In this document: piece after piece, positions 8,286-18,045 of the stretch
Layout: each line of letters starts with the position of its first letter
How positions within the stretch are numbered: position 1 is the stretch's first letter
Source: Sphingobacteriia bacterium 24-36-13
GTDB taxonomy: Bacteria; Bacteroidota; Bacteroidia; Chitinophagales; Chitinophagaceae
NCBI GenBank assembly: GCA_002281875.1
Contig: NCHN01000009.1
Coordinates: forward strand, 43,203 to 107,202
Direction: 5' to 3'
DNA: 64,000 bases
Notes under the pieces: generated by a model
What the model was told of the DNA's origin: nothing
Databases searched by the model: none
What the model saw: only the letters and a program-made list of their open reading frames with translations
Position numbers and translations under genes: made by a program

Positions 8286-9101
8286 ATGTCGAATCATGTT
8301 ACTATTCAACCACCTGTAATGCAAATGGAGACCAGTGTGGTTCATTCTGAATATTTAGAAAGAGATGTAACCATCAATATTTACTTGCCATCTAAAATAC
8401 ATTACCTAGATCAAGTAAGTCTTCTATTGTTTAACGATGGGCAAGATTTAATCAAAATGCGTTTTGATGAACTCTTTTCCGATTTATTAACGAATGGAAG
8501 TATTGAGCCCATTGTATGTGTGGGCATTCATTGTGGGCCAGAACGTAAAATGGAGTATGGAACTGCATATTCAGCTGATTTTAACGGGAGAGGAGCCAAA
8601 GCAGGATTGTACAGTAAATTTATTTTTGATGAGTTGTTACCTTTTATTAGAAAAAAATACAATGCCCCATCATTCAAGGATAAGTCATTCGCGGGATTTT
8701 CTTTGGGTGCATTAAGTGCATTAGATATTGCATGGAATAATGCAAGTGAGTTTAGAAAAATTGGATTATTCAGTCCTTCACTCTGGTGGCGTAGGAAGGC
8801 TTATGAAGATGGTTACGACGACGAACAAGATCGATTAATGCATTTGCAAATTCGAAAAGGAAAGTTTCATCCCTGGTTACAATTTTTTATTGAATGTGGT
8901 GAATTAGATGAAACTGCGGATAGAAACAACAATGGAATCATTGATTCAATTGATGATGCTTTAGATTTAATTGTTGCATTGAAAGCAAAGGGATACACCG
9001 AAAATCATATACAATATTTACAAGTAGAAGAAGGCAAGCACGATATTGAAACATGGGAGAAAATCATGCCTCAGTTTCTACAATGGGGTTGGGGTAAATA
9101 A
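8286..9101 (+). CDS. Alpha/beta-hydrolase esterase (Fes/esterase D-like)
   Basis: The product (271 residues from the ATG at 8286; an alternative ATG lies at 8262) is an alpha/beta hydrolase of the putative esterase family that includes enterochelin esterase and esterase D. The nucleophile elbow is visible as FAGFSLGALSAL, with Ser as nucleophile, and the C-terminal GKHDIETWE supplies the catalytic His. Near the end, ETADRNNNGIIDSIDDALDL resembles a calcium-binding loop. No signal peptide is seen, so it is probably cytoplasmic. It is divergent from the ATP-grasp/carboxylate-amine ligase operon, which suggests it trims or releases the product of that pathway; this is inference. A bidirectional terminator follows directly. 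Confidence 0.75.
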   Translation: MSNHVTIQPPVMQMETSVVHSEYLERDVTINIYLPSKIHYLDQVSLLLFNDGQDLIKMRFDELFSDLLTNGSIEPIVCVGIHCGPERKMEYGTAYSADFNGRGAKAGLYSKFIFDELLPFIRKKYNAPSFKDKSFAGFSLGALSALDIAWNNASEFRKIGLFSPSLWWRRKAYEDGYDDEQDRLMHLQIRKGKFHPWLQFFIECGELDETADRNNNGIIDSIDDALDLIVALKAKGYTENHIQYLQVEEGKHDIETWEKIMPQFLQWGWGK

Positions 9102-9134
9102 AAAAGGCTCCGCAAATTTGCGGAGCCTTTTTTT
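9101..9134. terminator. Bidirectional terminator between the esterase and the TonB receptor
   Basis: A perfect 11-bp inverted repeat (GGCTCCGCAAA at 9106-9116, TTTGCGGAGCC at 9117-9127) is flanked by five A on the left and seven T on the right. It can therefore terminate both the esterase (plus) and the receptor gene ending at 9154 (minus). Confidence 0.95.
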
Positions 9135-9153
9135 GTATTTGTAAAGAATTATA

Positions 9154-12100
9154 CTAGAAAATATAACGAACACCTAACTGCATAGACCAAGTGCTAGCTA
9201 AGCTTAGGTTGTCTTGCCAAGGCTTAGTAACCAATTGACCGCCTTGTTGTTGTAAGTTGAATGTTGGACGACCTGTTGCATCATAGCCTCTGAAAATTAG
9301 TGGTCTATCAGTTGTTACAATTTGTCTAACTCCAGAATTTTTGAACAACATATTTCCAAAGTTGAAAATATCGGCTGTTATTTGTAAGGTATGTTTGTGT
9401 GCGCCAATATTTGCCATGATATCCTGAACGATTCTTAAGTCGAAACGGCTAACCCAAGGAAGGTATGCTTCGTTACGACCCGCATATTGGTCTAAATTTT
9501 GTCTTAAATAAGGCGTATTCTGAACTAATTGTTGCCATGCAGCTAATTGCTCTGCAGCAGTTCTTGCAGGGTTGCCACCACTTGCTGTTTGTGCAACAAA
9601 ATTAGGGAAGTAGCTGATGTACATTAAGTCTGAAGTACTATTGCCATCATTATTTAAATCACCATTAATTACATAGCTATAATTTGCTCCTCTTGCAATT
9701 TCACCAAATAAACTAAATGTGGTTGCTAAATTCTTTCCGTAAGCAAACTTATAAGATAATGATGTAATAATTCTGTCAGGATTAACATACGCAGAATTAT
9801 ATAATTGCAAATCATTTTGAGTAGCTGTAGTAGGATTACTTTGCCATGTTGAAGTGGCTTGGCTACCTGGATTTGCTGTTAACTCATTTCCATAAGTTTT
9901 TGTGTAAGCGATAGTTCCAAAAAATCCTTTAGTTGTGGTTTTTGTTAACTGAAGGGTAAATGAACCACTATTTCCTTGAGTAGCATTTTCTAATACTACT
10001 GCAGATCCTATATTGCTGTATAATCTTCTATCAGCAGTAGTTGCATAACGAGGTCTAGTGTCATTGCCATTTGCAAGTGTAGCATTTGGATTACGCTGGT
10101 TAGCATTTCTCATAATAACCGCATTAATATCTTTTGTTATTAACGCTTCGGCAGTTATGCTCCATCCATTACCTAATTTTTTATCAACTGCTAAATTGGT
10201 TCTCCAAATTTGTGGGAATTTGAATTCTTTATCCATTAATGCAATGTTTGCATTATTTGGTAATACTCCAGCAACTGGGCTAAAACTTCCACGATATGCA
10301 TCTGGATTCGGATTGAATAGGAAATTACCCAATAAAGCAGGACTTGTAACTGCCTGACTCGCCTGATACATTTGGCTATTACCTGGCATATTGGTTAAGT
10401 ATACAAATGGAATTCTTCCGGTAAATAAACCAGTACCTCCTCTGAATACTAAGTTTTCAGCGTCAATTTTATAACGGAATCCAACTCTTGGAGAGAAATA
10501 TAAAGTACTTTGTTTAGGCCATTCACTGGTTTTGTAATTGGTTGGAACACCATTTCTATCAGGGAATGATAAAGCGGTAACATTAGGGTTTTCTAATGGA
10601 GCTTCAGGGTAAAGCACTTTATCAATACGTAAACCATAAGTCAATTTAAAATTCTCATTTACGTTAAATTCATCTTGTGCATAGATACCCAACTGACCAA
10701 CTTTTAAGTCTGCTGCATACACAGAAGGCTTATTTGGGTCTAAAGAGAAGGTATAAGAGAATGCGGCTGGAGCTCTGTTATTGATGAAATCATCCAATGA
10801 ATTGAATGCATAATAACTTGCAGAACCAGGCATAAACATATTTCCTACACTTTGGTATTCATAGGTTGCACCAAAAGTTAAAGTATGTTTACCTGCATAG
10901 TAGGTAAAGTTATTGGTTACGTTAAATACATCGTTTTTAACGTCATTGTTTCTAGTGAATGGATCAGAACCTGCAGACATGTAGTTTTGACCATTGTTGT
11001 TGAAAATATCAACAGTAGGGAAGTAACCACCATCAATTGAACGAGTCGCTTGAATTTTAGAGAATGTAGCAATAAACTGGTTAGAGAATCTACCTGAGAA
11101 GTTAGAGTTTAATTCTATTGATCCAGTTTTAACTACATCCTTGAATTTGTAGTTTGAATTTGAAAATGCCATAGATCTTAAACTAAAACGACCATTCGGA
11201 AGTCTATTTACAGAACCACTTGCTCCAACAGGTCTAAAACTAGGACCATTTGGAATTGAAGTAGCATTTACTGGTTGATCATTGAAACTAACTAAATCAC
11301 TGTATTTAAGAGTTAGTTTGTGTGTATTATTGATGTTCCAGTCAATTTTTGCAAGTATTTTGGTGTTCTTTCTTGTAAAATTGGGGAAATTGTCAAATGA
11401 ACCTGGATCATATCCGTATTTGGTTCTTAATGCATTGGCAAATTTATTCAAAGAATCAACATTTGTACTACTTACATTGCCTGCACCAGATCCACCAGTA
11501 GGACTAAAAGTAATTCCTGGTTGGCTTCCTTCTTCTTCTTCGTATGAAGCAAAGTAGAATAATTTATTTTTGATAATAGCACCACCTAAAGTAGCTCCAA
11601 AGATTTTATTATCAGATTTAACTTGTGCAGGTAATTTAACGTTACCCACTTTGGTACCATTGTAATCTTGGTTTCTGTAAAGGCCATATACAGTACCTTT
11701 AATTCTATTTGTACCACTCTTGGTTACAGCGTTAATACCAGCTCCAGTAAAACCAGATTGTCTTACATCGAAAGGGGCAATATTTACTGAAACCTCTTCA
11801 ATTGCATCAATTGAAATTGGATTAGCACCGCCACCTGGTAACGGATTTGAACTCAACCCAAAGTTGTTGTTTAAGTTAGCACCGTCAACTTGGGTGTTGT
11901 TGAATCTACCATCACGACCTGCAAAACTGGTACCATTAGATTGAGGAGTTACTCTTGTAAAATCTGTAATACTTCTGCTAATAGTAGGTAAAGTACCAAG
12001 CATTCTTTGGTTAATTACTGTTGAAGCACCACCGGATTTATCTCCGCTAGATTTTTTCTTCAATGCATTTACCACTACTTCACTCAACACTTTAGATTCA

Positions 12101-12432
12101 TCAATCAAAGTAGGGTTAATTACATAAGGCTCACCCAATAGAAGATAGATATCATTCACTGTTTCTACCTTCAATCCTGTGAAAGTGATTTTTAAAGTGT
12201 AAGGACCACCTGTTCTTAATCCAGGTAATGTAAACACACCGCCTTTTTTTGCAAGTGTTGAATACTGGGTACCGGAAGGGGTGTGAACAGCAACAAGGCT
12301 GGCGCCCTCAATGGGTTGCCCATCAGCAGTTTTTACAACCCCTGAGATACTACTTGTAGTAACCTGGGCGGTTGTGATCAAAGTTGCCAGTGCAGCAACC
12401 ATAATCATTGAAATTCTTTTAAAAATTCTCAT
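9154..12432 (-). CDS. TonB-dependent receptor, Oar-like
   Basis: The 1092-residue product has a signal peptide (MRIFKRISMIMVAALATL, cut after TTAQ), then a carboxypeptidase-regulatory beta domain (about 25-105, SGVVKTADGQPIEGASLVA), a plug domain (about 110-240, with VDGANLNNNFGLS) and a large beta-barrel ending in SMQLGVRYIF with a C-terminal Phe. This is the Oar subfamily of outer-membrane transporters, implicated in protein or peptide uptake and surface functions. The start at 12432 is chosen because it begins the signal peptide; an ATG 21 bases earlier is less likely. There is no SusD partner, so it is not a polysaccharide-utilisation locus. A good promoter lies upstream. Confidence 0.9.
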   Translation of the reverse strand: MRIFKRISMIMVAALATLITTAQVTTSSISGVVKTADGQPIEGASLVAVHTPSGTQYSTLAKKGGVFTLPGLRTGGPYTLKITFTGLKVETVNDIYLLLGEPYVINPTLIDESKVLSEVVVNALKKKSSGDKSGGASTVINQRMLGTLPTISRSITDFTRVTPQSNGTSFAGRDGRFNNTQVDGANLNNNFGLSSNPLPGGGANPISIDAIEEVSVNIAPFDVRQSGFTGAGINAVTKSGTNRIKGTVYGLYRNQDYNGTKVGNVKLPAQVKSDNKIFGATLGGAIIKNKLFYFASYEEEEGSQPGITFSPTGGSGAGNVSSTNVDSLNKFANALRTKYGYDPGSFDNFPNFTRKNTKILAKIDWNINNTHKLTLKYSDLVSFNDQPVNATSIPNGPSFRPVGASGSVNRLPNGRFSLRSMAFSNSNYKFKDVVKTGSIELNSNFSGRFSNQFIATFSKIQATRSIDGGYFPTVDIFNNNGQNYMSAGSDPFTRNNDVKNDVFNVTNNFTYYAGKHTLTFGATYEYQSVGNMFMPGSASYYAFNSLDDFINNRAPAAFSYTFSLDPNKPSVYAADLKVGQLGIYAQDEFNVNENFKLTYGLRIDKVLYPEAPLENPNVTALSFPDRNGVPTNYKTSEWPKQSTLYFSPRVGFRYKIDAENLVFRGGTGLFTGRIPFVYLTNMPGNSQMYQASQAVTSPALLGNFLFNPNPDAYRGSFSPVAGVLPNNANIALMDKEFKFPQIWRTNLAVDKKLGNGWSITAEALITKDINAVIMRNANQRNPNATLANGNDTRPRYATTADRRLYSNIGSAVVLENATQGNSGSFTLQLTKTTTKGFFGTIAYTKTYGNELTANPGSQATSTWQSNPTTATQNDLQLYNSAYVNPDRIITSLSYKFAYGKNLATTFSLFGEIARGANYSYVINGDLNNDGNSTSDLMYISYFPNFVAQTASGGNPARTAAEQLAAWQQLVQNTPYLRQNLDQYAGRNEAYLPWVSRFDLRIVQDIMANIGAHKHTLQITADIFNFGNMLFKNSGVRQIVTTDRPLIFRGYDATGRPTFNLQQQGGQLVTKPWQDNLSLASTWSMQLGVRYIF

Positions 12433-12450
12433 AATCTTGGTTTTGTGCGG

Positions 12451-12483
12451 CAAATATCCGACTAAAGGCTTAAGTACCCAAAA
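12451..12483 (-). promoter_or_regulatory. Promoter of the Oar-like receptor gene
   Basis: On the minus strand, TTG (12481-12479) is followed after 20 bases by GATATTTG (12458-12451), seven of eight positions of the Bacteroidota -7 element. The implied transcription start lies a few bases further on, giving a short leader before the ATG at 12432. Confidence 0.5.
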
Positions 12484-12630
12484 TCTTGTTAAAATAAAGC
12501 CCTAATTTGTACAACTTTATAAACATTCAAGCCGTTATTTTGCCTAGATAATTTTATTTAACAAATTGATAGTCAGATTATTAACTGATTTAATTAAAGC
12601 CAGTTATAGACTGTTAAAAGCAACTGTTTG

Positions 12631-15600
12631 TTAATAAAAACTTAACTTGAATCCAAGTTGTAACATCCAGTTACTACTATTTGCCGGGTTTAAAGAGTTA
12701 TTTAACTCAAAAATTGATTGTTCTAGAAGGGCAGGATCGAAGGAATAAATGGGGGTTAAGGATTGATTACTTTTAAAACCATGGAAGGAAATAAGTTTCA
12801 CTCTGCCACCTGCAACCTGTAGTTGTTGACCCCAACTTGCGTTTAATAAATTGGCTGCATTTAAAATTTCGATAGACAAATTCAAGTGTATTTTTTGTGC
12901 ATGTATTTTTATCGGAATGTACCAATTTGCCTTTATATCTATCCGATGCGTAAAAGGCGCTCTGCTTCCATTTCTTTGGGCAAATAGTCCTCTTCTTTTT
13001 TGTAAATATTTGTTTGAACTGATAAAATTATTCAAAGCTTCTTTTTGTTGATCGCTAGTGTAATACTTTTCATTTTTAAATATGGGTTCGAAATGCATTT
13101 TATTGATTTCTGCTTCTCTTGGTATATATATTAAATCATATCCTGTAACTGTTGGATCATCTCCTGATATATTCCCTTTGCCATACACATAACTAAAAGG
13201 AGTTCCTGATTGTCCATTGTAATGAATAGATCCACTGAATCTTTTGTTTTTTGGCTGTTTTATTTGAAGTCGGTATTCTGCATAAATGCGATGCCCTTGA
13301 CTATAATCAGAAGTAGACAGTTTAATATTGTTTCTTCCATTTGTTTGTTCCATTAATCTCCAATGATTTAAAGTAATAGAATAATTACCGTCAAATAATG
13401 AGAAAGCATTTCCATACAAGTACTTGATGAAACTATTTGATTGTTTTTGTTGGTGTTTTAGTTGTATAGATAGTTCGTATCCATATCCGCGTTGATTATT
13501 GCTATTCTTGCTTAAAATAATATAATCATAAGGATTAGAACCATCTTGATTAATAGGAATTTTCAATGTATTTGTAGGTGCATGAATTAATCTAGTATCA
13601 GGACTTTCTAAATATGCATTGGCATTGTTTATATTAACATTGGAAAAAATAAGCTCTGTAAGATTTTTAAAATACATGAATTGCATTGACCATATAGTAT
13701 TTTGGAAAATGGATTTACTCAATTGTACAGTAGATCTAAATATCGCAGGAAGCTTCAATTTTGCTGCACTTATATAAATTGTTCCTTTATTAACAGTATG
13801 GTTTTGTGGGGGTAAAAAATTTACTAAAGTATTGTTGGGGTTAAATGGATAATTTCTTATTTGATTTTGTGGTGAAATGTATTGTTCAATGTTACTTCCA
13901 TTGTTGGAGTAAATTCCACTTAACCATGCATACGGTATTCTGCCAGTAAAAATTCCAGCGCCAATTTTTAAGTTCATGTTCCATTGGGGAATAAAGAAAG
14001 TTGAATAAATTCTTGGAGATGGGGTAGACAAAAGTCTCGGAAGTTTTCCTGAAATGCTTCCATCCAAATGATGCACTCTACTTATTTTTGGGATTGCTGT
14101 ATTATTCATGAAAGAATCTGTTTGTGGTTCATTTAAAAAACGCTCTTCATTCCATCTAAGACCACCGTGTAATTGTATGTTTTTAGTAAGATTAATTTTA
14201 TAATTTATGAAGTAAGCCCATTTTAATACGTTTAAAGTAGGGGATAGTTCCTCTTTACTTGATAAGTTTGAAAGCCTATTTATGCTAAACTCGACGGGGT
14301 TCCTATTTTGTAAAAAATGACTAATATCATAATAGAAATATTCACCATTCCCATTCAACATGAATTTATTTTTCATGATGGTATAATCCGCATCTATTCC
14401 TAATTCCCAAAAATGTTTTCCCTTTAGAGTGCTCCATCGATTGTTTAATCCATAACTAGTTTGACTAAGTTGGTTTAAATATGTTTCTTCAGAAGCACCT
14501 AGTACAATCATTCCTTCGCCATCTAACAATCTAATAAGCGGAAAAGCTTGAAGTTTAGGTGTTGTAATAGATGAATGGCGATTATAGGAAAGTAGTAATC
14601 TGTTTTGAGTGAGCGAGGTGATTTTGTTTTTCCACTCAATACTTACTGAAGTGTTTTTCTGTTGTTGAATTTTGCCATTGTTCGAAAAAATCAACATGCT
14701 TTGAGAGCTAGGGGTATTACTGTTCCTAAACGATTTTGAGGTTCTGACATTAACTACAAATTGATTTTTTGGGTTTAGATTCCCATCTAATCTAAAGGCC
14801 CATTTGTTGGATCTTGATTGAACAATTTGGTCTAATATGCCTGGGTCGTATCCAAATCTTTCTTGTAGGGTTTGTCTAAATCGATTTAGTTTATCTATTT
14901 GATTGGTTTTGCCCTGGTATTTATTTATGGAGAAAGGACGTAAAATGTATTCATCTAATTGATCGGTATTAATAAAATAGAAAAGTTTTTTATAAACAAT
15001 TGGACCTCCAATACTCATTCCTATATGTTTATATAGATGTCGATTGGTTCTTAGCGTAGTATATGCTTCTTGAAATGGTTTGTTCTTCCCTGCCTTGGTA
15101 ACAATATTAATGGCTGCTCCAGTAAAATTGCCCAGTGATGCATCATATGGAGATACTAGCAATTGCATTTGTTCAAAGCTCTCTGGTGCTGCTGCTAAAT
15201 TGCCTGTTTCGCCCATTATCGTTCCTGTAGGAGATAAACCAAACTGATCGTTTTGTAAAACACCATCAATGTAATAGGAGTTAAATCGATTGTTCTGTCC
15301 TGAAAAAGAAGCGGCACCGCTATTGTCTGGCTTTATATAAGCTTCAGGATGATGCATTAATAATCTACTCAGTTCATTTGATTTTATGGTTGTATTTTTT
15401 AAAAGGTCAATACTTGAAGCATTCTTATTGCTATTTGAAGAACTGTTTACTTGTATGGGGTTTAACTCATTTACCTTTGATTGAAAAGGAATATTTAATA
15501 ATACATCTTCACCTACGATTATTTGAATGAATTCAATATGAACCGTGTCTGCCAATGGATAAATTGCCTTAAGTGAATAATTACTGCTTGATTTTAATTG

Positions 15601-15798
15601 ATAAAATCCATAAGTGCCGCTTTTATTACTGTTGGTTTGAATGCTGGTTTGGGTGCCTTCATCGGTCAAAATAATTAGGGCGCCAAACACTAGCTTTTCT
15701 TGATAGAGTACTTTGCCGCTAATAGAACCAAAAGTGCTTTGTGCAAATATTAAGCATGGCATTAATATGAATATGCTTAATGAATAAATTTTTTTCAT
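12631..15798 (-). CDS. TonB-dependent receptor, second Oar-like paralogue
   Basis: The 1055 residues carry a signal peptide (MKKIYSLSIFILMPCLIFA), a carboxypeptidase-regulatory domain (about 22-105), a plug with YYIDGVLQNDQFGLSPTG and a barrel ending in LQLGFKLSFY. It shares many local patterns with the neighbouring receptor (for example RFGYDPG versus KYGYDPG, and the INIVTKAGKNK versus INAVTKSGTNR plug strand), so the two probably arose by duplication, but they have diverged strongly. It lies 198 bases upstream of the other receptor's start on the same strand, with no convincing terminator between. The barrel loops are Asn/Ser-rich. The transported ligand is unknown. Confidence 0.85.
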   Translation of the reverse strand: MKKIYSLSIFILMPCLIFAQSTFGSISGKVLYQEKLVFGALIILTDEGTQTSIQTNSNKSGTYGFYQLKSSSNYSLKAIYPLADTVHIEFIQIIVGEDVLLNIPFQSKVNELNPIQVNSSSNSNKNASSIDLLKNTTIKSNELSRLLMHHPEAYIKPDNSGAASFSGQNNRFNSYYIDGVLQNDQFGLSPTGTIMGETGNLAAAPESFEQMQLLVSPYDASLGNFTGAAINIVTKAGKNKPFQEAYTTLRTNRHLYKHIGMSIGGPIVYKKLFYFINTDQLDEYILRPFSINKYQGKTNQIDKLNRFRQTLQERFGYDPGILDQIVQSRSNKWAFRLDGNLNPKNQFVVNVRTSKSFRNSNTPSSQSMLIFSNNGKIQQQKNTSVSIEWKNKITSLTQNRLLLSYNRHSSITTPKLQAFPLIRLLDGEGMIVLGASEETYLNQLSQTSYGLNNRWSTLKGKHFWELGIDADYTIMKNKFMLNGNGEYFYYDISHFLQNRNPVEFSINRLSNLSSKEELSPTLNVLKWAYFINYKINLTKNIQLHGGLRWNEERFLNEPQTDSFMNNTAIPKISRVHHLDGSISGKLPRLLSTPSPRIYSTFFIPQWNMNLKIGAGIFTGRIPYAWLSGIYSNNGSNIEQYISPQNQIRNYPFNPNNTLVNFLPPQNHTVNKGTIYISAAKLKLPAIFRSTVQLSKSIFQNTIWSMQFMYFKNLTELIFSNVNINNANAYLESPDTRLIHAPTNTLKIPINQDGSNPYDYIILSKNSNNQRGYGYELSIQLKHQQKQSNSFIKYLYGNAFSLFDGNYSITLNHWRLMEQTNGRNNIKLSTSDYSQGHRIYAEYRLQIKQPKNKRFSGSIHYNGQSGTPFSYVYGKGNISGDDPTVTGYDLIYIPREAEINKMHFEPIFKNEKYYTSDQQKEALNNFISSNKYLQKRRGLFAQRNGSRAPFTHRIDIKANWYIPIKIHAQKIHLNLSIEILNAANLLNASWGQQLQVAGGRVKLISFHGFKSNQSLTPIYSFDPALLEQSIFELNNSLNPANSSNWMLQLGFKLSFY

Positions 15799-15899
15799 CC
15801 CTACATTTTGAGCTCAATGCTACTCTTATGAATTGTTAAAATGATTCGTATTTATACTCAACAAAATTGTTTTAAAGCGGTTCCCTCGGTAGGTTTATG

Positions 15900-15907
15900 T
15901 AATTTTG
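15900..15907 (+). promoter_or_regulatory. -7 promoter element of ribBA
   Basis: TAATTTTG fits TAnnTTTG exactly and lies 18 bases before the ATG at 15925. It sits inside the open frame extending upstream to 15841, which supports the shorter start. No clear -33 element was found at the usual distance. Confidence 0.5.
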
Positions 15908-15924
15908 CCGCTCAATTACCAATT

Positions 15925-17130
15925 ATGTTAGATAGTATAGCAGCTGCGATTGATGATATTCGGATAGGGAAAATGGTTATTGTAGTGGATGATGAAGACC
16001 GCGAGAATGAAGGAGATTTCATCATGGCTGCGAGGTTTGCCACTCCTGAAGCAATCAATTTTATGAGTAAGGAAGGGAGGGGGTTAATTTGTGCTGCGTT
16101 AACTGAAGAGCGTTGCGCAGAACTAGATTTAACTCCAATGGTGAGTTCCAATACTTCCTTGCATGAAACTGCTTTCACTGTTTCTATCGATTTAATTGGT
16201 CAGGGTACAACAACTGGTATTTCGGCTCAGGATCGTTCAAAAACAATTTTAGCTTTAGTAAATCCCAATACGAAAGCAAGTGATTTAGGAAGACCTGGAC
16301 ATATTTTCCCACTGAAAGCTAAAACCGGAGGTGTGTTAAGAAGGAGCGGTCATACAGAAGCAACTGTTGATTTAGCCAGATTGGCCGGATTAGAACCTGC
16401 AGGCGTTTTGGTAGAAGTGATGAATGAAGATGGAACGATGGCGAGATTGCCCCAATTACTTGAAATTGCACAAAAGTTTGGGTTGAAAATTATTTCCATT
16501 AAAGATTTAATTGACTATCGATTAAAGGAAGATTCATTAATTCAAGAATTGGTTCGCGTGAATATGCCTACTAAATATGGTCAGTTTCAATTAGTGGCTT
16601 TTAAAGAAAATTTATCTGGTGCAGAACATTTGGCATTAGTAAAAGGCAAATGGGAAAAAGATGAGCCCGTCCTTACGAGAGTTCACAGTAGTTGTTTTAC
16701 TGGAGATATATTGGGTAGTTTAAGATGCGACTGTGGGGAACAATTGCACAAAGCCATGCGTATGGTTGAAGAAGCCGGAAAAGGCGTAATACTTTATATG
16801 AATCAAGAGGGCAGGGGTATTGGTTTAATTAATAAATTACGCGCTTATCAACTTCAAGAAGAAGGAATGGATACCGTTGAAGCCAATATCCATCTTGGGT
16901 TTGGCATGGATGAAAGAGATTATGGAGTGGGGGCGCAAATACTCCGTTCTCTTGGAATTACCAAGCTTAAATTAATGAGTAATAATCCAAGAAAAAGGGC
17001 TGGACTAAAAGGATACGGTCTAGAAATAGTGGAGACTGTGCCAATTGAAGTAGTTCCCAATCCGCACAACGAAAAATACCTAACTACAAAAAGGGATAAA
17101 CTGGGCCATTCTATTTTAGGAGATCAATAA
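15925..17130 (+). CDS. ribBA: RibBA: 3,4-dihydroxy-2-butanone-4-phosphate synthase / GTP cyclohydrolase II
   Basis: This bifunctional enzyme (401 residues) supplies both precursors of riboflavin. The N-terminal half is DHBP synthase: [16 protein letters not shown] (about 22-37) contains the acidic metal-binding residues and [18 protein letters not shown] the conserved His loop. The C-terminal half is GTP cyclohydrolase [21 protein letters not shown] holds the three zinc-binding cysteines, and NQEGRGIGL is the catalytic loop. The frame is open 28 codons further upstream, but family N-termini begin with MLDSI-like sequence and a promoter element lies between, so 15925 is preferred. No other riboflavin gene is nearby and no FMN riboswitch is recognisable. 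Confidence 0.95.
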   Translation: MLDSIAAAIDDIRIGKMVIVVDDEDRENEGDFIMAARFATPEAINFMSKEGRGLICAALTEERCAELDLTPMVSSNTSLHETAFTVSIDLIGQGTTTGISAQDRSKTILALVNPNTKASDLGRPGHIFPLKAKTGGVLRRSGHTEATVDLARLAGLEPAGVLVEVMNEDGTMARLPQLLEIAQKFGLKIISIKDLIDYRLKEDSLIQELVRVNMPTKYGQFQLVAFKENLSGAEHLALVKGKWEKDEPVLTRVHSSCFTGDILGSLRCDCGEQLHKAMRMVEEAGKGVILYMNQEGRGIGLINKLRAYQLQEEGMDTVEANIHLGFGMDERDYGVGAQILRSLGITKLKLMSNNPRKRAGLKGYGLEIVETVPIEVVPNPHNEKYLTTKRDKLGHSILGDQ

Positions 17131-17132
17131 TT

Positions 17133-17948
17133 TTATTTCTTTTTAATGAGTTCCTTGGTTTCATCTAATTCTTTCTTTAGTTGAATGGTATAGAGCGTTA
17201 GCTCTTCTACTTTCTTTAGCAAGAGGGCATTCATTTGACCAAGGTCTAATCCATCTTTCATTACTTCTTCTGTAGTTTGAATGCCAGGTAGATGCTTATG
17301 GGTTTTGATATATTGATCTAACACATTTAAAGGCATTAACTGATAATCTTTGTTAAATACATGATCATACCAATCCTTAGAGTTTTTAACAGCAACTTTT
17401 ACTTTCTCAGTTAATATACCTTGCTCTACATATAATTTATATCCATCCACTTGTGTATTAACGTCTCCAATTTTTACTCTCCCCTCATAAGAATCGATAG
17501 AAAAAAATTCTTTCTCAATAGCATCGGAACCCGCTTTATGACTGATTTTAAATGTTTGTGGGGTTTTCAATACTTCATCACCTGAAACTCTTGCGCCAAT
17601 TGTCCAATAGCTTAAATTTTTTGGATTAGAAACGTCCCCATTAGAAAACATTATTGATGGTTCATTTTGCCCACCAGAAGCCCATTCGTTGCTTAGTTTT
17701 AATAAGATATTTTTATTCCTTGTATTACCAGCTGCTTTTTTAATTTCAATGGGAGCACCTGGAGTTAATATACCAATACCTACAAAACCTGCTTCAGGAA
17801 ATATATTTTGCTTGTCGCCAGTTGCAGCTGCATTGGCATCAACAGGCGCTGCAACCGTTTTAGGCTTGCCGCTCGTAGTTGGCCTTTGTGCTTGAATGGC
17901 TATTTGAAACAATACAGTTGCGATGGATAATAGCAAAACTTTTTTCAT
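17133..17948 (-). CDS. Secreted protein with S74/tail-fibre-like C-terminus
   Basis: The 271-residue product has a signal peptide (MKKVLLLSIATVLFQIAIQAQ). Its C-terminal third (DWYDHVFNKDYQLMPLNVLD, KHLPGIQTTEEVMKDGLDLG, then a helical MNALLLKKVEELTLYTIQLK) matches the conserved tail of many Bacteroidota surface proteins that resembles the intramolecular-chaperone or tail-spike end of S74-type proteins; the final helix likely forms a trimeric coiled coil. The middle is a beta-rich stretch (GFVGIGILTPGAPIEIKK) typical of these proteins. The role is unknown; a trimeric surface or adhesion-related fibre is plausible. It converges on ribBA with two bases between stops and has its own promoter element. 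Confidence 0.65.
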   Translation of the reverse strand: MKKVLLLSIATVLFQIAIQAQRPTTSGKPKTVAAPVDANAAATGDKQNIFPEAGFVGIGILTPGAPIEIKKAAGNTRNKNILLKLSNEWASGGQNEPSIMFSNGDVSNPKNLSYWTIGARVSGDEVLKTPQTFKISHKAGSDAIEKEFFSIDSYEGRVKIGDVNTQVDGYKLYVEQGILTEKVKVAVKNSKDWYDHVFNKDYQLMPLNVLDQYIKTHKHLPGIQTTEEVMKDGLDLGQMNALLLKKVEELTLYTIQLKKELDETKELIKKK

Positions 17949-17983
17949 ATATAACTGCTTATTCGGTTTAAACGAAGTTAAAT

Positions 17984-17991
17984 CAAATTTA
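17984..17991 (-). promoter_or_regulatory. -7 promoter element of the S74-tail-like gene
   Basis: The minus strand reads TAAATTTG, an exact TAnnTTTG match, about 36 bases before the ATG at 17948. It lies after the phoH terminator, so the gene is probably transcribed on its own. No clear -33 element was seen. Confidence 0.45.
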
Positions 17992-18014
17992 GTGTTTATG
18001 TCTCTTACGAATAG

Positions 18015-18039
18015 TAAAAAGGCGCCTCACGGGCGCCTT
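18015..18039 (-). terminator. Terminator of phoH
   Basis: GGCGCC (18021-18026) and GGCGCC (18032-18037) form a GC-rich stem with a five-base loop. The adjacent A/T bases extend it, and on the minus strand it is followed by TTTTTACTATT. It starts just beyond the phoH stop at 18046. Confidence 0.85.
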
Positions 18040-18045
18040 CCTTTA

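Noticed and set aside
9154-15798. Polysaccharide-utilisation locus
   Set aside because: There is no SusD, glycoside hydrolase or hybrid regulator; both receptors are Oar-like rather than SusC-like.
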